The position numbers and the translations under genes are program-made. From Tubiluchus corallicola (Eukaryota; Priapulida; Priapulimorpha; Priapulimorphida; Tubiluchidae): a DNA stretch of 64,000 bases. Below are positions 42,011 through 47,810 of this stretch, piece by piece (the first letter of the stretch is position 1; every line of letters begins with the position of its first letter). The notes under the pieces are model-generated. The model saw nothing but the letters and a program-made list of their open reading frames with translations. It was not told where the DNA came from and made no database searches. Location: the NCBI GenBank assembly GCA_030141605.1, contig JAQGDQ010000022.1:764501-828500 (forward strand). Direction: 5' to 3'.

Positions 42011-44950
42011 CACTTCACCATTAATAGGTGAAATCAGTTATGTAGACTAATATAAATATATGTAGACTAATATATAATATAAATTAATGAACAATTAACA
42101 AAAACCCAGTGGAAACAATCAAGCGGGACAGAAATTGGCGCTAACGTGCTGCATTTCCGAATTTTCAGGCGAACATTTCTACTTGCATATTGTCTATGAG
42201 CCAGACTAGATATTCGTATAGCCTGTTGGGACAACATATGTTTTTAAAGCCCTAATACCTCTAAATAAAGAAAGCACTTGATGAGCACTCGCTACACACA
42301 GCTTAATTATTAGCAAGTAACTGTAAACATTAATTTCTCCACAGTCTTTCCCAACATGTTTTTACTTTTTAAAATGTTGTAAGTCTGGTCATCGATACAA
42401 TCTGTTGTAATTACATCACTAGAAAGGTCACAGAATTTAACTCAAACCCAAAATCAAGCAAGCCTTAGTGCTTATATAAATGAGATTATTATGATTTTGA
42501 TGGTGTCACGCCATGTCGACACTATCTTGTTCTGTTTGCGGGAGGCAAATATCAGGAAGTTTCTTACACGGCCTACAAAACTACGGTGACAAAATTGGTG
42601 TTAATTAGTTTCTCAGAGACTCATTTATCTGAAACTTGGCAACATTAAGTTTCCATCAGATAATTTCCAGGTCAGAGATAGGTAGCATAAGCGATCAAAT
42701 GTAAACCATTCAATTAGTAAGGGAGAACAGGTAGTTTTTAGTTCGACCTGTTTCAGGGTCTTGTACTGATTATCGGCTGCAAACCTTGAAATTCAGGCTT
42801 TAAATTGCATCACCGTAGAATGCTCTAGATAATAACATACACACATTGCATAATTGCATTACGTCGTGTAGTCGTGCAATAATCTGCTGTAATGCTATTA
42901 ATGCTTCTATGATATAGCGTATAAGCATTTTTATATACGCGCGAACACACACGGTGCAAAAACTTTTATAATTTCGCAAATTTATACATATTGACAAAAT
43001 GACAAAATTTAAAGCACGTATAAAACATACTATTTATTTTTTCGAAAACAACTATTTCAGTCTTTTTGCACAAACAGGGTATTTTGCCGGGATTACTACT
43101 TGGCTTATAGTTTGTAAAGGGTTGGTTGTCATTCTGAATGTTCATGGTTCAAAGCCCGATTTGAACATAAATTTTCACTGCCTTATTTTCTCACCTCACC
43201 TCACGTCACCTGAAAAGTACATGTATGCTACAAGTGTAGTAAATTAAAACGTCTGAAATAGCTATTATTTTGAGGTCAGCTAAGCAGGAAATACTTAATT
43301 GAGCTAAATGTTTTAACGCGAATAATTTTATTCATGTTATAATTTTAAGGTTATAATAGTGAATCACGGAATAATATCACAATTAGTAAACTTTTTGAAA
43401 CCAACCTGACCCGAAAGAAAGGGAGTTATACGAGCGCATCTAATATTTGTTATATTTTTATAAAGTTGGCGATAAATCTGTGGTGATGAACATACAATTG
43501 CTATTATAACAAACAAATTATTTAGCTAACGCAAGAGTTAACATTAACGTTTAGAACGCGAGCCTTATATTTAAACAATGACTGTCGTAAATGAGAATGA
43601 CATGGCTTCAATGACTATTAACCACCCCGTCACCAATAGCAAGGGGCATCGGGCGTTAATGCCATTAAAAGCTGTCGTCATTAACTTCATCATGCCGGTG
43701 CTGAAATTACATTCTCTCAGAAAACGAAGCATAGAAGCTTGTACCAGACCTTCTACTTTGTGCAGGTCAAGGTTCCCTCGTGGTCGGAAACAGCCATCGA
43801 AGTTCGAACAGTTTGTGTTAATCTTACAATGTAACTTTGTTTTGGCGTGCAATTTAATTTGTTTACGTTCAGAAATCTTCGTTAACAATTACAAAATTCT
43901 TTTTGCTTTGAAAGCTGTTTTTAGGCACTTACTTAGACAAAACCTAAAACAAATTTTTTTCGTCTTAATGGTTCATACACAATTGATCAAAAAGTGCTGC
44001 TAACTTAACAGATGATATCATATTTTAACAAAATTGTTTTCCCGTGGAATGCTGATGTTGCACAATAATTTCCACTTTGATTTTAACTGCTACCTAATTC
44101 AGCTATCACAGTCAACGAATAGGGTTACTGCAGATATATTAAGAAGTAACTGTAGCCAAGGGCACTAAACTACGTTGAGCAAAGTTTCCAAAAACAAGTT
44201 CTGTGGTCGAGGATGCGAATCGCACCATGCATTCACAATGCCACTCCCGCATATTTGTGAATAATTTTGTAAACATTTCGTATAAGTTTCTAAAACGCTA
44301 AATAAAGATGCAGCTTTCATGGAAAATTATGTGTGATGAAAAAAATCAGCGTAATAGAACTTGGAAGTAAATCTGAAGCCCAAAAGCAGATCAATACGTA
44401 AACGATCAATAGTTGTTTTACAATAATAATTAATACTGACATGCAAACCACCAAATAATTCATATTACGAGGTCCACAGTAACTCATGTAAATGTACGTC
44501 ATACTTAGATTTAATGATACTGCAAAAAGATATTATACATAAGTTATTATTGTTATTGTTACATACTAAATGCTTAATTACAGCACACCTAAATACTAAA
44601 GTAAAGGTTAGAAAGCCTCATTGGCATTGTGATAATCGACAAGAGGCTCAGTAGCGGAAAAAGTGGACTAAATGAAATGCTAATATACTATTTCCTGCAC
44701 TCTGCAGCTAAATCATATGTCGCTGTGCCCTGCCCACAAGATATGAGAACATAGCAAAGCACAAATGTAGGTCTAAATAGGCTATAGGCTCAAATTGCAG
44801 GATATCGCTATAAAAACGTTTCGTGATAACAGTTAAACCAAATACCATCAGAAAAGAGTGTTATCATACTTACTTTTCTGCTGTTGCTGTTTTCATTTGC
44901 AAAGATGCTAGCGCAAGCAGGAAAATTAATAAGCAATGAGGTATATCCAT
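2368..44950 (-). CDS. TEP/CD109-type alpha-2-macroglobulin family gene with alternative bait exons (3' part off window)
   Basis: Secreted or membrane-anchored protease-binding/opsonin-type protein of the A2M superfamily. The constant exons on the minus strand are 44874-44950, 37673-37860, 37243-37367, 35597-35753, 35170-35292, 34890-34963, 34365-34404, 33627-33711, 33338-33443, 31271-31474, 30949-31061, 30125-30239, 29656-29766, 29341-29403, 28802-28990, 28563-28712 and 26862-27069. All have AG/GT borders and matching phases and total 2128 nt (709 codons + 1 nt). Hallmarks are [15 protein letters not shown] (MG2), [16 protein letters not shown] (MG3), [10 protein letters not shown] (MG4) and [13 protein letters not shown] plus [19 protein letters not shown] (MG6). 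Order and wording are closest to CD109 and insect TEPs; there is no anaphylatoxin segment in what is seen. One of at least nine bait cassettes follows. The thioester, CUB/TED and C-terminal exons must lie left of base 1, so the exact subfamily (TEP, CD109 or A2M) cannot be settled here. Confidence 0.88.
2640..2735. repeat. (GAAT)n/(GAGT)n simple repeat in the intron before cassette B
   Basis: A run of gaatg/gagtg units. The surrounding intron (2560-2720) matches that before cassette C (3860-4020), which keeps a short version, so the repeat expanded after the B/C duplication. Confidence 0.8.
3393..3730. repeat. Perfect 169-bp tandem duplication
   Basis: 3393-3561 is repeated without visible change at 3562-3730 (starts gtagtagcaacagttc, ends catgtattcca). 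Lack of divergence makes it recent, or an assembly duplication. It abuts and replaces the 3' half of bait cassette C. Confidence 0.9.
3731..3840 (-). pseudogene. Truncated bait cassette C (B class)
   Basis: A recognisable cassette start, reading [18 protein letters not shown] and then a Pro run in one frame, follows a ttatag acceptor. An extra base near the acceptor puts this frame out of phase with exon 17. The conserved FPESWLW half and donor are missing; in their place stands a perfect 169-bp tandem duplication (3393-3730). Confidence 0.75.
4962..5187 (-). CDS. Alternative bait exon cassette D (intact, four cysteines)
   Basis: 226 nt, 74 codons, acceptor ttgcag|AA, donor GG|gtgag. It begins [18 protein letters not shown], carries a compact Cys cluster ([15 protein letters not shown]) and ends [18 protein letters not shown]. 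It is the only intact cassette with cysteines, so an isoform using it could form an extra disulphide-bonded knot in the bait loop. It is the reference for the D class; relics are A (1.05 kb) and the right half of H (12.2 kb). Confidence 0.88.
6621..6807 (-). CDS. Alternative bait exon cassette E (intact)
   Basis: 187 nt, 61 codons, acceptor ttgcag|AA, donor GG|gtgag. It begins [17 protein letters not shown], has a basic, Gly/Ala-rich centre ([12 protein letters not shown]) and ends [19 protein letters not shown]. It is the reference for the E class. Confidence 0.88.
8415..8520 (-). pseudogene. Decayed bait cassette F (J class, donor half only)
   Basis: The plus-strand text 'cccaaagccacgactct' followed by 'tgttctaattttgtta' and 'gtacaaatttgtt' matches the conserved end of cassette J at 22170-22230. 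Similarity stops within about 100 nt. No donor-compatible junction or acceptor is left. Confidence 0.6.
9554..9737 (-). CDS. Alternative bait exon cassette G (intact, E class)
   Basis: 184 nt, 60 codons, acceptor ttgcag|AA, donor AA|gtgag. It begins [16 protein letters not shown], and has a charged centre ([16 protein letters not shown]). It ends [19 protein letters not shown]. Flanking intron sequence matches that of cassettes E and I. Confidence 0.87.
11140..11175. repeat. (TA)n tract
   Basis: 'ctatatatatatatatatatacatatatataca' in the intron between cassettes G and H. Confidence 0.9.
11925..12205 (-). pseudogene. Chimeric dead bait cassette H (D-class 5' half, J-class 3' half)
   Basis: From the acceptor (tttgtag|AA, exon from 12205) it reads [21 protein letters not shown] with the four-Cys cluster, nearly identical to cassette D. 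At about 12,050-12,062 it switches to sequence matching the 3' part of cassette J (plus strand ggactggaca... region). The switch is out of frame and a TAG follows at once. The WLW codons are also eroded. Confidence 0.75.
13384..13911 (+). repeat. 5' LTR of the BEL element
   Basis: Begins TGTTGGTGTC and ends GCGCATCCACA. An aataaa-type signal (near 13840, 'ttttaataaattgcag') lies in the distal part. It is 99% identical to the 3' LTR. I see no convincing primer-binding site in the bases just after it. Confidence 0.93.
13942..15072 (+). CDS. BEL gag, N-terminal part, with SAP-like domain
   Basis: 376 codons from the ATG at 13942 to a TAG at 15070-15072. Residues about 10-45 ([20 protein letters not shown]... 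then KDQLIARML) look like a SAP-type helix-extended-helix nucleic-acid-binding motif. A charged coiled-coil region follows (residues 165-215) and then the start of the DUF1759-like capsid region ([20 protein letters not shown]). The reading frame continues unbroken after the TAG, so the stop is one substitution or a readthrough stop, not a domain end. Confidence 0.85.
   Translation: MAQLALTESNLRKMHKADLKNLCIDYGLPEEGTKDQLIARMLKDARDARHEAERTSDAMIEDLPEPISESQTPDGQGQQLPVADLQQRTLVDISRQQSQRMPDYSSHRPRVIKPFNAYSFAGDSRPISQEDISLAPVTKTQPRSQAHSVKSGVSNVSRRAQAYIEKALELNDEEAKIKRRMAEAKIQQELNEIENKRALNEVKLRKSLLSAEMEDDIDEDDKSDGQSVGSNRSFQSNRSFGNRPYSPQRQSAVVQDPRPQQSNELIAKAFLDQAKCLNQIVSLQKLPPPELVKFNGHDVTKYNAFITVFKQTFETCITDQLQLYRYLVQYTEGKAQTLVEASENNRKPYDHAVAALHAKYGNSSVAAAPFKTKLRS
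15088..16854 (+). CDS. BEL gag C-terminus, zinc knuckles, aspartic protease and start of RT
   Basis: Same frame as the preceding gag ORF. Contains the rest of the capsid region, two Cys/His knuckles ([14 protein letters not shown], then CLGC...H...C and CDIC), and an aspartic protease core with FLDPGS at 15919-15936 (Pro after the catalytic Asp, where T or S is usual in other families). It enters the reverse transcriptase ([18 protein letters not shown]), where one base is missing in the run at 16771-16780; the last about 25 codons are out of frame. Confidence 0.88.
   Translation: MDDVDSVEEFSAFLNNCGASMHDNAYLLSLDDPCTIQLVCSKLPYRMQDQVLEHAQKIEKRYGRPPKFTEVVKHISDRTKSLSHPILSRQAMAKSTDKGEEHTFKTSKGGSRKSSSFAIDSNNMSKGQTLKQRPCFYCSATNHRLDKCKEFSQLSYDAKRKFVKDNKICLGCLNGTFHAYKDCRSKKHCDICKRTHPTVLHIDTQSQSGVSGDSSQLRTDAIREAKPTNQHQSTSTASISRVNTSDVTSADSVVSMAIVPVKIFHKDNIHNSRVAYCFLDPGSNDGFISEELAEELGATGQYNDIRLRTLSGTHLIKSQGIDGLCVSRLNGSNVVELPRLFTKELIPADRNEIPDPNKVEELRHLSDIAKSLHPIMHNVEVGLLLGMNTPKAMEPLQVISHPDFNCYAVLTRLGWTVQGVIGKASREGLRSSYSRVICTDAATEEISSCQFSIPTAVQNATDANGYGDSQEEKLFMNKVTAQTCYKNGKYVVPLPFKKDNPVMPNNRVQAEQRMRSLAKRFQAEELRNEYTAFMNKMLENGYAEKVPPSEPYPDAGKVWYIPTTQFTISATRKSEWCLTAVPCSWELL
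16761..18923 (+). CDS. BEL pol: reverse transcriptase, RNase H, integrase N-terminus
   Basis: Frame after the first base loss. RT core: [29 protein letters not shown] and the catalytic FYVDDC (YVDD at 17181-17192). RNase [26 protein letters not shown] and [13 protein letters not shown], ending near [10 protein letters not shown]. Integrase zinc finger: H..H ([12 protein letters not shown]) with CITCRK. The first integrase Asp is in CATDAFGPF (codon 18879-18881). A missing base in the T-run 18894-18898 throws the frame off and it stops at 18923. Confidence 0.9.
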   Translation: MVHTHHPVYHKRNKKIRVVFNCSAVFMGTSLNNEPLQAPNLTNSLLGVLCRFRQGPAAFMADIQSMYYRVAIPRHQADYVRFLWWDQGDPKNPPRDYRMLVHLFGAVSSGGCANFALQQTAKDNVTAFPRDVTQTILFNFYVDDCCKSASTTHDATAIATQLKDICQKGNFRLTQFVANKSEIIAAIPIEDRANRESKTINAYKEQIEYALGVSWYIENDAFGFRIRLNDTPLTRRGILSTIHSIYDVMGLISPALLIGKIILQELTRDRLGWDESVPENVRQRWEIWRRSLPLIEQLRIPRCFHPDDFGEIQDIQIHHFSDASEVGYGTCSYLRLVDSTNQIHCTLIQGKARVTPVKHVTMPRLELTAAVLSVNTASMLDHELDYENAQHYYWSDSKVVLSYIANQTRRFKIFVANRVQQILDKSNPTHWQYIDTKSNPSDVASRGQQVEQFINNNIWFRGPKMLYAEDEFWKKTGMQSFSIAETDPELKSVRTIGAASHDSTSLIDTLESRCSSWYKMKRTLATVMRACNVFRSNLSTAKPAASSLMNDVEMNGQFSVESLLAAENMLYLLLQSRSGETFKRNCKPLSPFVDKLGVMRVGGRIQQSDLTFCEKHPVIIPPKTATSKLIIRWFHEKIVHHSGRGLTMNAIRTAGLWIINLNSNVRNVIRNCITCRKLRRPHEEQKMSVLPVDRLTPSPPFTYCATDAFGPFLFEKAVRL
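18869..19804 (+). CDS. BEL pol: integrase catalytic core and C-terminal domain
   Basis: Frame after the second base loss. It begins meaningfully at [17 protein letters not shown]. The second catalytic Asp is in [10 protein letters not shown] (19064-19066) and the Glu in GGAWERLIG (19214-19216), a spacing usual for BEL integrases. The C-terminal part ([18 protein letters not shown], then [12 protein letters not shown], then [12 protein letters not shown]) is the DUF5641-like module. The true stop at 19804 is 24 nt before the 3' LTR. Confidence 0.9.
   Translation: MCHGCVWTVFVREGRKTLKRYGIIFTCLVSRAVHLELAASLNTDAFIMALRRFLARRGPIRQMRSDCGTNFVGTITETKECFKEMDNEKIRNYLLQHGADWKFNVPSASHHGGAWERLIGASRRILEALLQENSALLTDESLRTLLIEVEAVMNSRPITVEALSDQELLPLSPNSILTGKTRVVLPPPGNFQRPDLYCRKQWRRVQYLMEQFWTRWKREYLQSLQSRSKWLHHKRSLKIGDICLIMDDNQPRNVWKLCRVIRTYPDCQDQVRSVRVKTQDTELDRPISKLVLLVENDEGSIPVEGATRQNS
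19828..20355 (+). repeat. 3' LTR of the BEL element
   Basis: 528 bp, same ends as the 5' LTR, directly preceded by a purine-rich tract (ttttgggggagccaga, 19812-19827) that fits the polypurine tract for plus-strand priming. Confidence 0.93.
20469..20685 (-). CDS. Alternative bait exon cassette I (intact, Pro of FPE replaced)
   Basis: 217 nt, 71 codons, acceptor ttacag|AA, donor GA|gtgag. It begins [21 protein letters not shown] and ends [19 protein letters not shown]. Thr replaces the almost invariant Pro of the FPE motif. It is E class by exon and intron similarity. The BEL retrotransposon is inserted 113 nt downstream of its donor. Confidence 0.85.
21881..22032. repeat. 76-bp tandem duplication in the array
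   Basis: The unit 'gttcattgttcatgtatt...gcttgaaagtgccag' occurs at 21881-21956 and again at 21957-22032 with a few substitutions. A diverged relative ('gacagctgctacaaaaagtttagcaca') lies near 11770, the equivalent place beside the J-class half of cassette H. Confidence 0.8.
22154..22370 (-). CDS. Alternative bait exon cassette J (intact)
   Basis: 217 nt, 71 codons, acceptor ttgcag|AA, donor GA|gtatgt. It begins [19 protein letters not shown], has a Thr-rich centre and ends [19 protein letters not shown]. It is the reference for the J class, whose relics are at 8.4 kb (F) and 11.93-12.05 kb (left half of H). Confidence 0.87.
23518..23764 (-). CDS. Alternative bait exon cassette K (intact, Ser/Thr/Asp/Glu-rich)
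   Basis: 247 nt, 81 codons, the longest cassette. Acceptor ttgcag|AA, donor AA|gttagt. It begins [21 protein letters not shown], continues as an acidic mucin-like Ser/Thr/Pro stretch and ends [19 protein letters not shown]. The correct frame has no stop; the longest ATG-initiated frame in this interval is a different, meaningless one. The Ser/Thr density suggests O-glycosylation (inference). Confidence 0.85.
24331..24541 (-). CDS. Alternative bait exon cassette L (intact, Gly-rich)
   Basis: 211 nt, 69 codons, acceptor tttcag|GA (joins exon 17 as Gly instead of Glu), donor GG|gtgag. It begins [20 protein letters not shown], followed by a Pro run, and ends [18 protein letters not shown]. The Gly/Pro-rich bait differs strongly from its neighbours, while the last 15 residues are nearly identical. 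Confidence 0.88.
25682..25859 (-). CDS. Alternative bait exon cassette M (intact, first after exon 17)
   Basis: 178 nt, 58 full codons, acceptor tttcag|AA, donor GG|gtgag. It reads [21 protein letters not shown] and ends [18 protein letters not shown] with no stop. It has no internal Met before the conserved end, so start-codon ORF searches miss it. It lies 1.0 kb downstream of constant exon 17. The bait part is short, Gly-rich and polar. Confidence 0.85.
26862..28990 (-). CDS. TEP-like gene exons 15-17: MG6, furin-like site and splice partner of the bait cassettes
   Basis: Exons 28802-28990, 28563-28712 and 26862-27069, residues 528-709. Exon 15 begins [17 protein letters not shown] and ends FDNE at a non-consensus gttggc donor. 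Exon 16 is classic MG6 ([32 protein letters not shown]). Exon 17 encodes a Gly/Tyr-rich stretch, then D-RKKR-SS (residues 672-675), a tetrabasic furin-type motif, then a Trp-rich segment and [15 protein letters not shown], matching the CD109 'LWVLTDANL' strand just before the bait region. Exon 17 ends in phase 1 with G, which is exactly what all intact cassettes (beginning AA or GA) need. Confidence 0.86.
29341..31061 (-). CDS. TEP-like gene exons 11-14: macroglobulin domain MG5 region
   Basis: Exons 30949-31061, 30125-30239, 29656-29766 and 29341-29403, residues about 394-527. Exon 11 begins [16 protein letters not shown]. Exon 12 contains the glycosylation site NFT and ends [11 protein letters not shown]. 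Exons 13 and 14 are phase-0 modules ([20 protein letters not shown] and [20 protein letters not shown]). The exon 12 acceptor lies at the edge of an intronic minisatellite (see repeat at 30225-30835). These exons are less conserved than MG2/MG3, but phase and splice signals fit. Confidence 0.82.
30225..30835. repeat. Degenerate intronic minisatellite sharing its unit with the exon 12 acceptor
   Basis: About 15 imperfect units of roughly 35-40 bp of the type 'cagcagtaaatgcacaaaactcataataatcc'. The rightmost exonic neighbour is the exon 12 start at 30239; the text just after it ('ctgtaaatgcacaaggcttataacaatcc') is itself a unit, so the real 3' splice site forms part of the repeat. The tract ends at a C-run (30826-30836). 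Confidence 0.7.
31271..34404 (-). CDS. TEP-like gene exons 7-10: macroglobulin domains MG3-MG4
   Basis: Exons 34365-34404 (only 40 nt), 33627-33711, 33338-33443 and 31271-31474, residues about 249-393. The join of exons 7 and 8 creates SFEVEEYVLPRFEV, the diagnostic MG3 entry. Exon 9 gives [16 protein letters not shown], matching the family 'YTYGKPVKG' strand. Exon 10 is a 68-codon phase-0 exon ending [16 protein letters not shown], the MG4 entry. The intron between exons 9 and 10 is 1.9 kb and I see no further exon in it. Confidence 0.87.
34890..37860 (-). CDS. TEP-like gene exons 2-6: macroglobulin domains MG1-MG2
   Basis: Five exons (37673-37860, 37243-37367, 35597-35753, 35170-35292, 34890-34963), residues about 26-248. 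Exon 2 carries the MG1 opening [20 protein letters not shown]. Exon 3 encodes a Pro/Thr-rich stretch ending GRPGNLSIP. Exon 4 contains the MG1-MG2 border and the family signature [14 protein letters not shown], with an N-glycosylation site (NYT). Exon 5 continues [15 protein letters not shown]. Exon 6 ends [11 protein letters not shown], equivalent to the 'LGDWSI' strand of CD109. Donors are gtaagt, gtactg, gtaaga and gtaagt. Phases 2, 1, 0, 1, 1, 0 chain without a break. Confidence 0.88.
35958..36063 (-). repeat. tRNA-derived SINE-like copy
   Basis: On the minus strand an A-box-like 'tggcacggtaactcaggtag' and a weak B box ('ttaagtccc') are followed by 'caatttttcagcgccttcc', shared with the copy at 54383-54480. 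It lies in intron 3 of the TEP-like gene, in the gene's orientation. Confidence 0.5.
36833..36896. repeat. TGATA/TGATG degenerate pentanucleotide repeat
   Basis: Run of gatatgatatgatgtgatg in intron 3 of the TEP-like gene; a weaker stretch continues to about 37,010. Confidence 0.75.
39866..39962 (-). repeat. tRNA-derived SINE-like copy, divergent
   Basis: The minus strand reads 'ccaagtggcaaaatggcctg' (A-box-like), then 'ctaggttcaagtcatgg' (B box) and a 3' 'ttttttcactgttttccttc' resembling the tail of the other copies. Located in intron 1 of the TEP-like gene. Confidence 0.42.
41721..42010. repeat. Compound microsatellite (TAGA)n-(TAGG)n-(TAGA)n
   Basis: 290 bp of uninterrupted tetranucleotide repeats with a central TAGG block (about 41793-41872) between two TAGA blocks. 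In intron 1 of the TEP-like gene. Open frames across it (SIYL repeats) are repeat artefacts. Confidence 0.97.
43083..43205 (+). repeat. tRNA-derived SINE-like copy, divergent
   Basis: Weak A box near 43101 ('tggcttatagtttgtaaagg'), B box 'atggttcaaagcccg' near 43144, then a tail 'aaattttcactgccttattt' like the other copies. Located in intron 1 of the TEP-like gene, antisense to it. Confidence 0.4.
44874..44950 (-). CDS. TEP-like gene exon 1: start codon and signal peptide
   Basis: The ATG at 44950 begins [18 protein letters not shown], a hydrophobic signal peptide, with likely cleavage after the Ala-Thr-Ala at residues 22-24. The exon ends in phase 2 at a consensus gtaagt donor. Its 2 nt join the first nt of exon 2 to make an Asn codon, so the mature protein would start near E-N-S-Y-V-V-V, the usual MG1 opening. 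The following intron is 7.0 kb and is the longest in the constant part. Confidence 0.8.
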
Positions 44951-45044
44951 TGTTTTTTTTTGCAGAAAACAGAGTATGTCACAAGTTCATAACACTGCAA
45001 TACACGAAAAATATTTAATGATCACCCATTCCGCAAGAACACTG

Positions 45045-45118
45045 TTTTATATACACAAATACAGGTATAACGAGTAGCCGGAATGGTGGGTAAAGCATGA
45101 CATCTACAACCCCGCCCC
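45045..45118 (-). promoter_or_regulatory. Core promoter of the TEP-like gene: TATA box and GC box
   Basis: On the minus strand TATATAAAA (45045-45053) lies about 95 nt upstream of the ATG at 44950, with a GGGGCGGGG box (45111-45118) about 60 nt further upstream. The 5' UTR would be about 70 nt. An AG at the end of 'tgtattgcag' near 44995 could instead be an acceptor of a 5' UTR intron; no way to tell here. Confidence 0.55.
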
Positions 45119-46826
45119 TTGCGCCGGGACGCCGTTTTACGGTGAAAATCATTGAATCGTATATTGTTGTTCTCAGAAACTGGTTTTTAATAACGAGGCA
45201 TGCAGTCATCACGACGTTTGTCCGGGTCCAGCATGATGTTAACCTGGTACGGACATATCCTCAAAGAAATTCATAAAATTTTACATCCTGGAAACGTCTT
45301 TTAGTGTTACTGAAATCTGAAAAAACTTGATAGACTCGAAGACTCTAAATTTTCAAACCTCGCGAGAATTATTTGCTACGGACTAATGGACTTGTGAAAA
45401 GTAAGATCATGCCACAGAGGCGTTAGAAGATTCCAGTCTACTTTTGATATATCAAACACATCAACTTTCAGTGCCAACTTCATCAACTTCTTACATTACA
45501 GAGTCCAGATTTGGTCAATACTGAGTCCATACCGAGTCTATATTGCAGACACGCTAAAAACAACACGCGTGCGATATTCATGCTAAAAAAGCCAAAATTC
45601 GTTTTGAGGTTTTTCATAATCGCCCATTGTCTCTGTCATTGTTTTTGTGGCCATAATAGTAGTCGAGACGTAATGATGTGCATGCGTTGTTTGGTGTACA
45701 TGTATTTACCGTAGTGTCTTTGTTCGTGTTAGTTAGTGTTGTGCAGTAATGTTGTTAGCTATTATAGAACTAGAAGCAAGAACGTAGTTAACACTGTCCA
45801 CAAGCACAAACTTGAAATTGAATCCAGATCTGTAACGGTAATCAGTGTAAGTGCCTGGACTGGACTGACTGTCCAGTTTTGGTGAAAACTAATTTTGTCA
45901 ACTTAATCTGATATCGTGCATTTTTGCAGTGTTCTGGTACAGTGGTTCACACTGGAAAATACTAATACAGTCTAATGCAGTGTTAACACCGAACATAGCA
46001 CTACGGATTTCCTATAATTATGTGCATCAAAAAAGAAACAAGTAAATAAAACGCAATGATATGTAACATGCAACGTTATTTGTAATTAAGCCATTGTTGT
46101 TAAAACTTTGATTAGTCTATTTTGCCGTATGAACATAGTTTCCATCCGTGTTGTGTGGCATATACACAAAGAAACTTTGCAGTTTCGTCCCTGCCCTCTG
46201 CATTGTAAACCAAATAACCACGTAAAAACAATGGAAACCCAAATTCGGTATCTATTGCTATATTTCACCAATAAAAAGTTTTAATTTTCCATGACAATAA
46301 ATTAATCTTAAGATATACCAACCATGCAGATATGAAAATATCAATAATTGTTGTTATTAGTAGCCTACATAGACGACTAAAAGTCAAGCATACGTCTGAT
46401 GTTTTTTTTATAAACACAGTGCATGTGATAGGCTTTAACTTATCCTTTTTTATATAGTTCGGCACACTGGAAGCCATAATCCAGCATTAGAATAGTAGCG
46501 CCTACGTAATGTTGACTTTTGTAACGCGGTCGGAATCTGGATTACTATTAAGGTTAACTCTGTATGATGACCCATTGTACAGCCTCCTTCTGCGAGATTA
46601 AATAGCCAAAACCAGCCAATGAAACCAACAGAGCGAATAGTTGAATCCAGGCGGTCACGAACCACACATTGAACAGCCCCAACATTACTTTGGTGATAAA
46701 GCACATGTACGTGACCACTCGGTTATTTACTTCACTTCGGTTTTTAAATAAAATAAAACTTGTCGATGAGTGTGTAAGGGTAACGACACCTTGAAACATC
46801 TGATCTAGACTGAAAGCAGGTCTTTT
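45119..46826. other. Intergenic: TEP-like promoter to GPCR 3' end
   Basis: No gene supported. 41345-41400 and 46450-46490 share 'tttatatagttcggcac', a small dispersed repeat. Confidence 0.5.
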
Positions 46827-47810
46827 TCACATTTCACTCTGCATGACTTTAACACTACGACCAGCGTTTTCTGAAGTGCTCTTTACATTAGTTTTCACAG
46901 TGTGTTGCTCTACTGAGGGATGTATTTTCAATCCTCGCAAACTTCGCAGCAGTTTCTCAAAAGCATTTTGGTTTTCCGGAATGTTAACTCCATACATGAC
47001 TGGAGCGAAGATGAAATTAATGAAAGTAAGATCATCTGCTAACCTAACCGTCCACTGAGGCAAGCACAGGCATATCTCTACAATGCAGTTGAAAATCAAG
47101 TATGTTATCCACGTGATGAAGAATAATATCAAAATCTTTGCAACTGCCCTTGTGGTTTTGTTTTCCCGTTTCTCGTTTTTGTTAGTTGCTATTTTGCTGA
47201 CCGTTCTGACTCTCACTTTTCTTCCAATTTGTACATAAGCCACTACCACAGTAACTGCGGGAGTACCAGATGATAGCACGTACAAAATTAACAAGACAAT
47301 GTTTCCCATTTCGAAAATGCATCGCCCTGTTTTGTAAAGGTCCCATGTATATGCAGCAACAGGAAAAACTAACGGAATGGCCCAAAGAAACGTAAGAGAA
47401 AGCACGAGTTTTCCAGCAGTAAGAGACGTTTTGTGCCATACAGGGTGTACCACACTAAGGTACCTTTCCACAGCTATAGCGCAAACATGGTAGTACCCGA
47501 CACCTCCAAAACCAGCTAGCAGCCCTGTAACAGCACAGGTTAACCATGGAACCGTAAGATACGTGGTGATAACCCGCATTACAACCATTGATGAACATAG
47601 TAGATCCGATGTAGTCAGTGACAGCAGCAAGATGTTTTTAACTGTTGTTGATTTCCCTGAATTCACTGCTGCAACAATCATAATGACGTTCGTAGCTGTA
47701 GCTGCAAGCACTAGTGATAGTTCAACAGCTGTTAGGAGGTGCACAGAGAACTCTGGTGAGAAAGTCTGCGAAACGTCAAAGAACGTTGAAGACTCATTGG
47801 ATGAATTCAT
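46827..47810 (-). CDS. Intronless class A (rhodopsin-like) GPCR
   Basis: 327 residues with seven hydrophobic segments. The N-terminus has two N-glycosylation motifs (NSS, NES). N41 in TM1, D69 in TM2 (SLTTSDLL), Cys92 and Cys164 for the TM3-ECL2 disulphide, E-R-Y at 115-117 in place of DRY, FFITWITY in TM6 (no Pro of CWxP) and NFIFAPVMY in TM7 (APxxY in place of NPxxY). Single exon. A basic third intracellular loop (RVRTVSKIATNKNEKRENK) and a short C-tail suggest G-protein coupling. No ligand can be assigned; these sequence deviations are common in lineage-specific orphan receptor expansions. Confidence 0.88.
   Translation of the reverse strand: MNSSNESSTFFDVSQTFSPEFSVHLLTAVELSLVLAATATNVIMIVAAVNSGKSTTVKNILLLSLTTSDLLCSSMVVMRVITTYLTVPWLTCAVTGLLAGFGGVGYYHVCAIAVERYLSVVHPVWHKTSLTAGKLVLSLTFLWAIPLVFPVAAYTWDLYKTGRCIFEMGNIVLLILYVLSSGTPAVTVVVAYVQIGRKVRVRTVSKIATNKNEKRENKTTRAVAKILILFFITWITYLIFNCIVEICLCLPQWTVRLADDLTFINFIFAPVMYGVNIPENQNAFEKLLRSLRGLKIHPSVEQHTVKTNVKSTSENAGRSVKVMQSEM

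Larger units (their letters stand above)
37861..44873. other. Intron 1 of the TEP-like gene (7.0 kb)
   Basis: Holds two SINE-like copies (39866-39962, 43083-43205) and the TAGA/TAGG microsatellite. No exon with matching phase seen. Open frames here (for instance 39371-39697 minus and 43578-44003 plus) have no recognisable domain. Confidence 0.6.

Noticed and set aside
41659-42021. Long SIYL/PTYL-repeat frames
   Set aside because: Created by the TAGA/TAGG microsatellite.
43578-44003. 141-codon plus-strand open frame in intron 1
   Set aside because: No recognisable domain, overlapping antisense frame of 105 codons, low-complexity hydrophobic end; probably chance.
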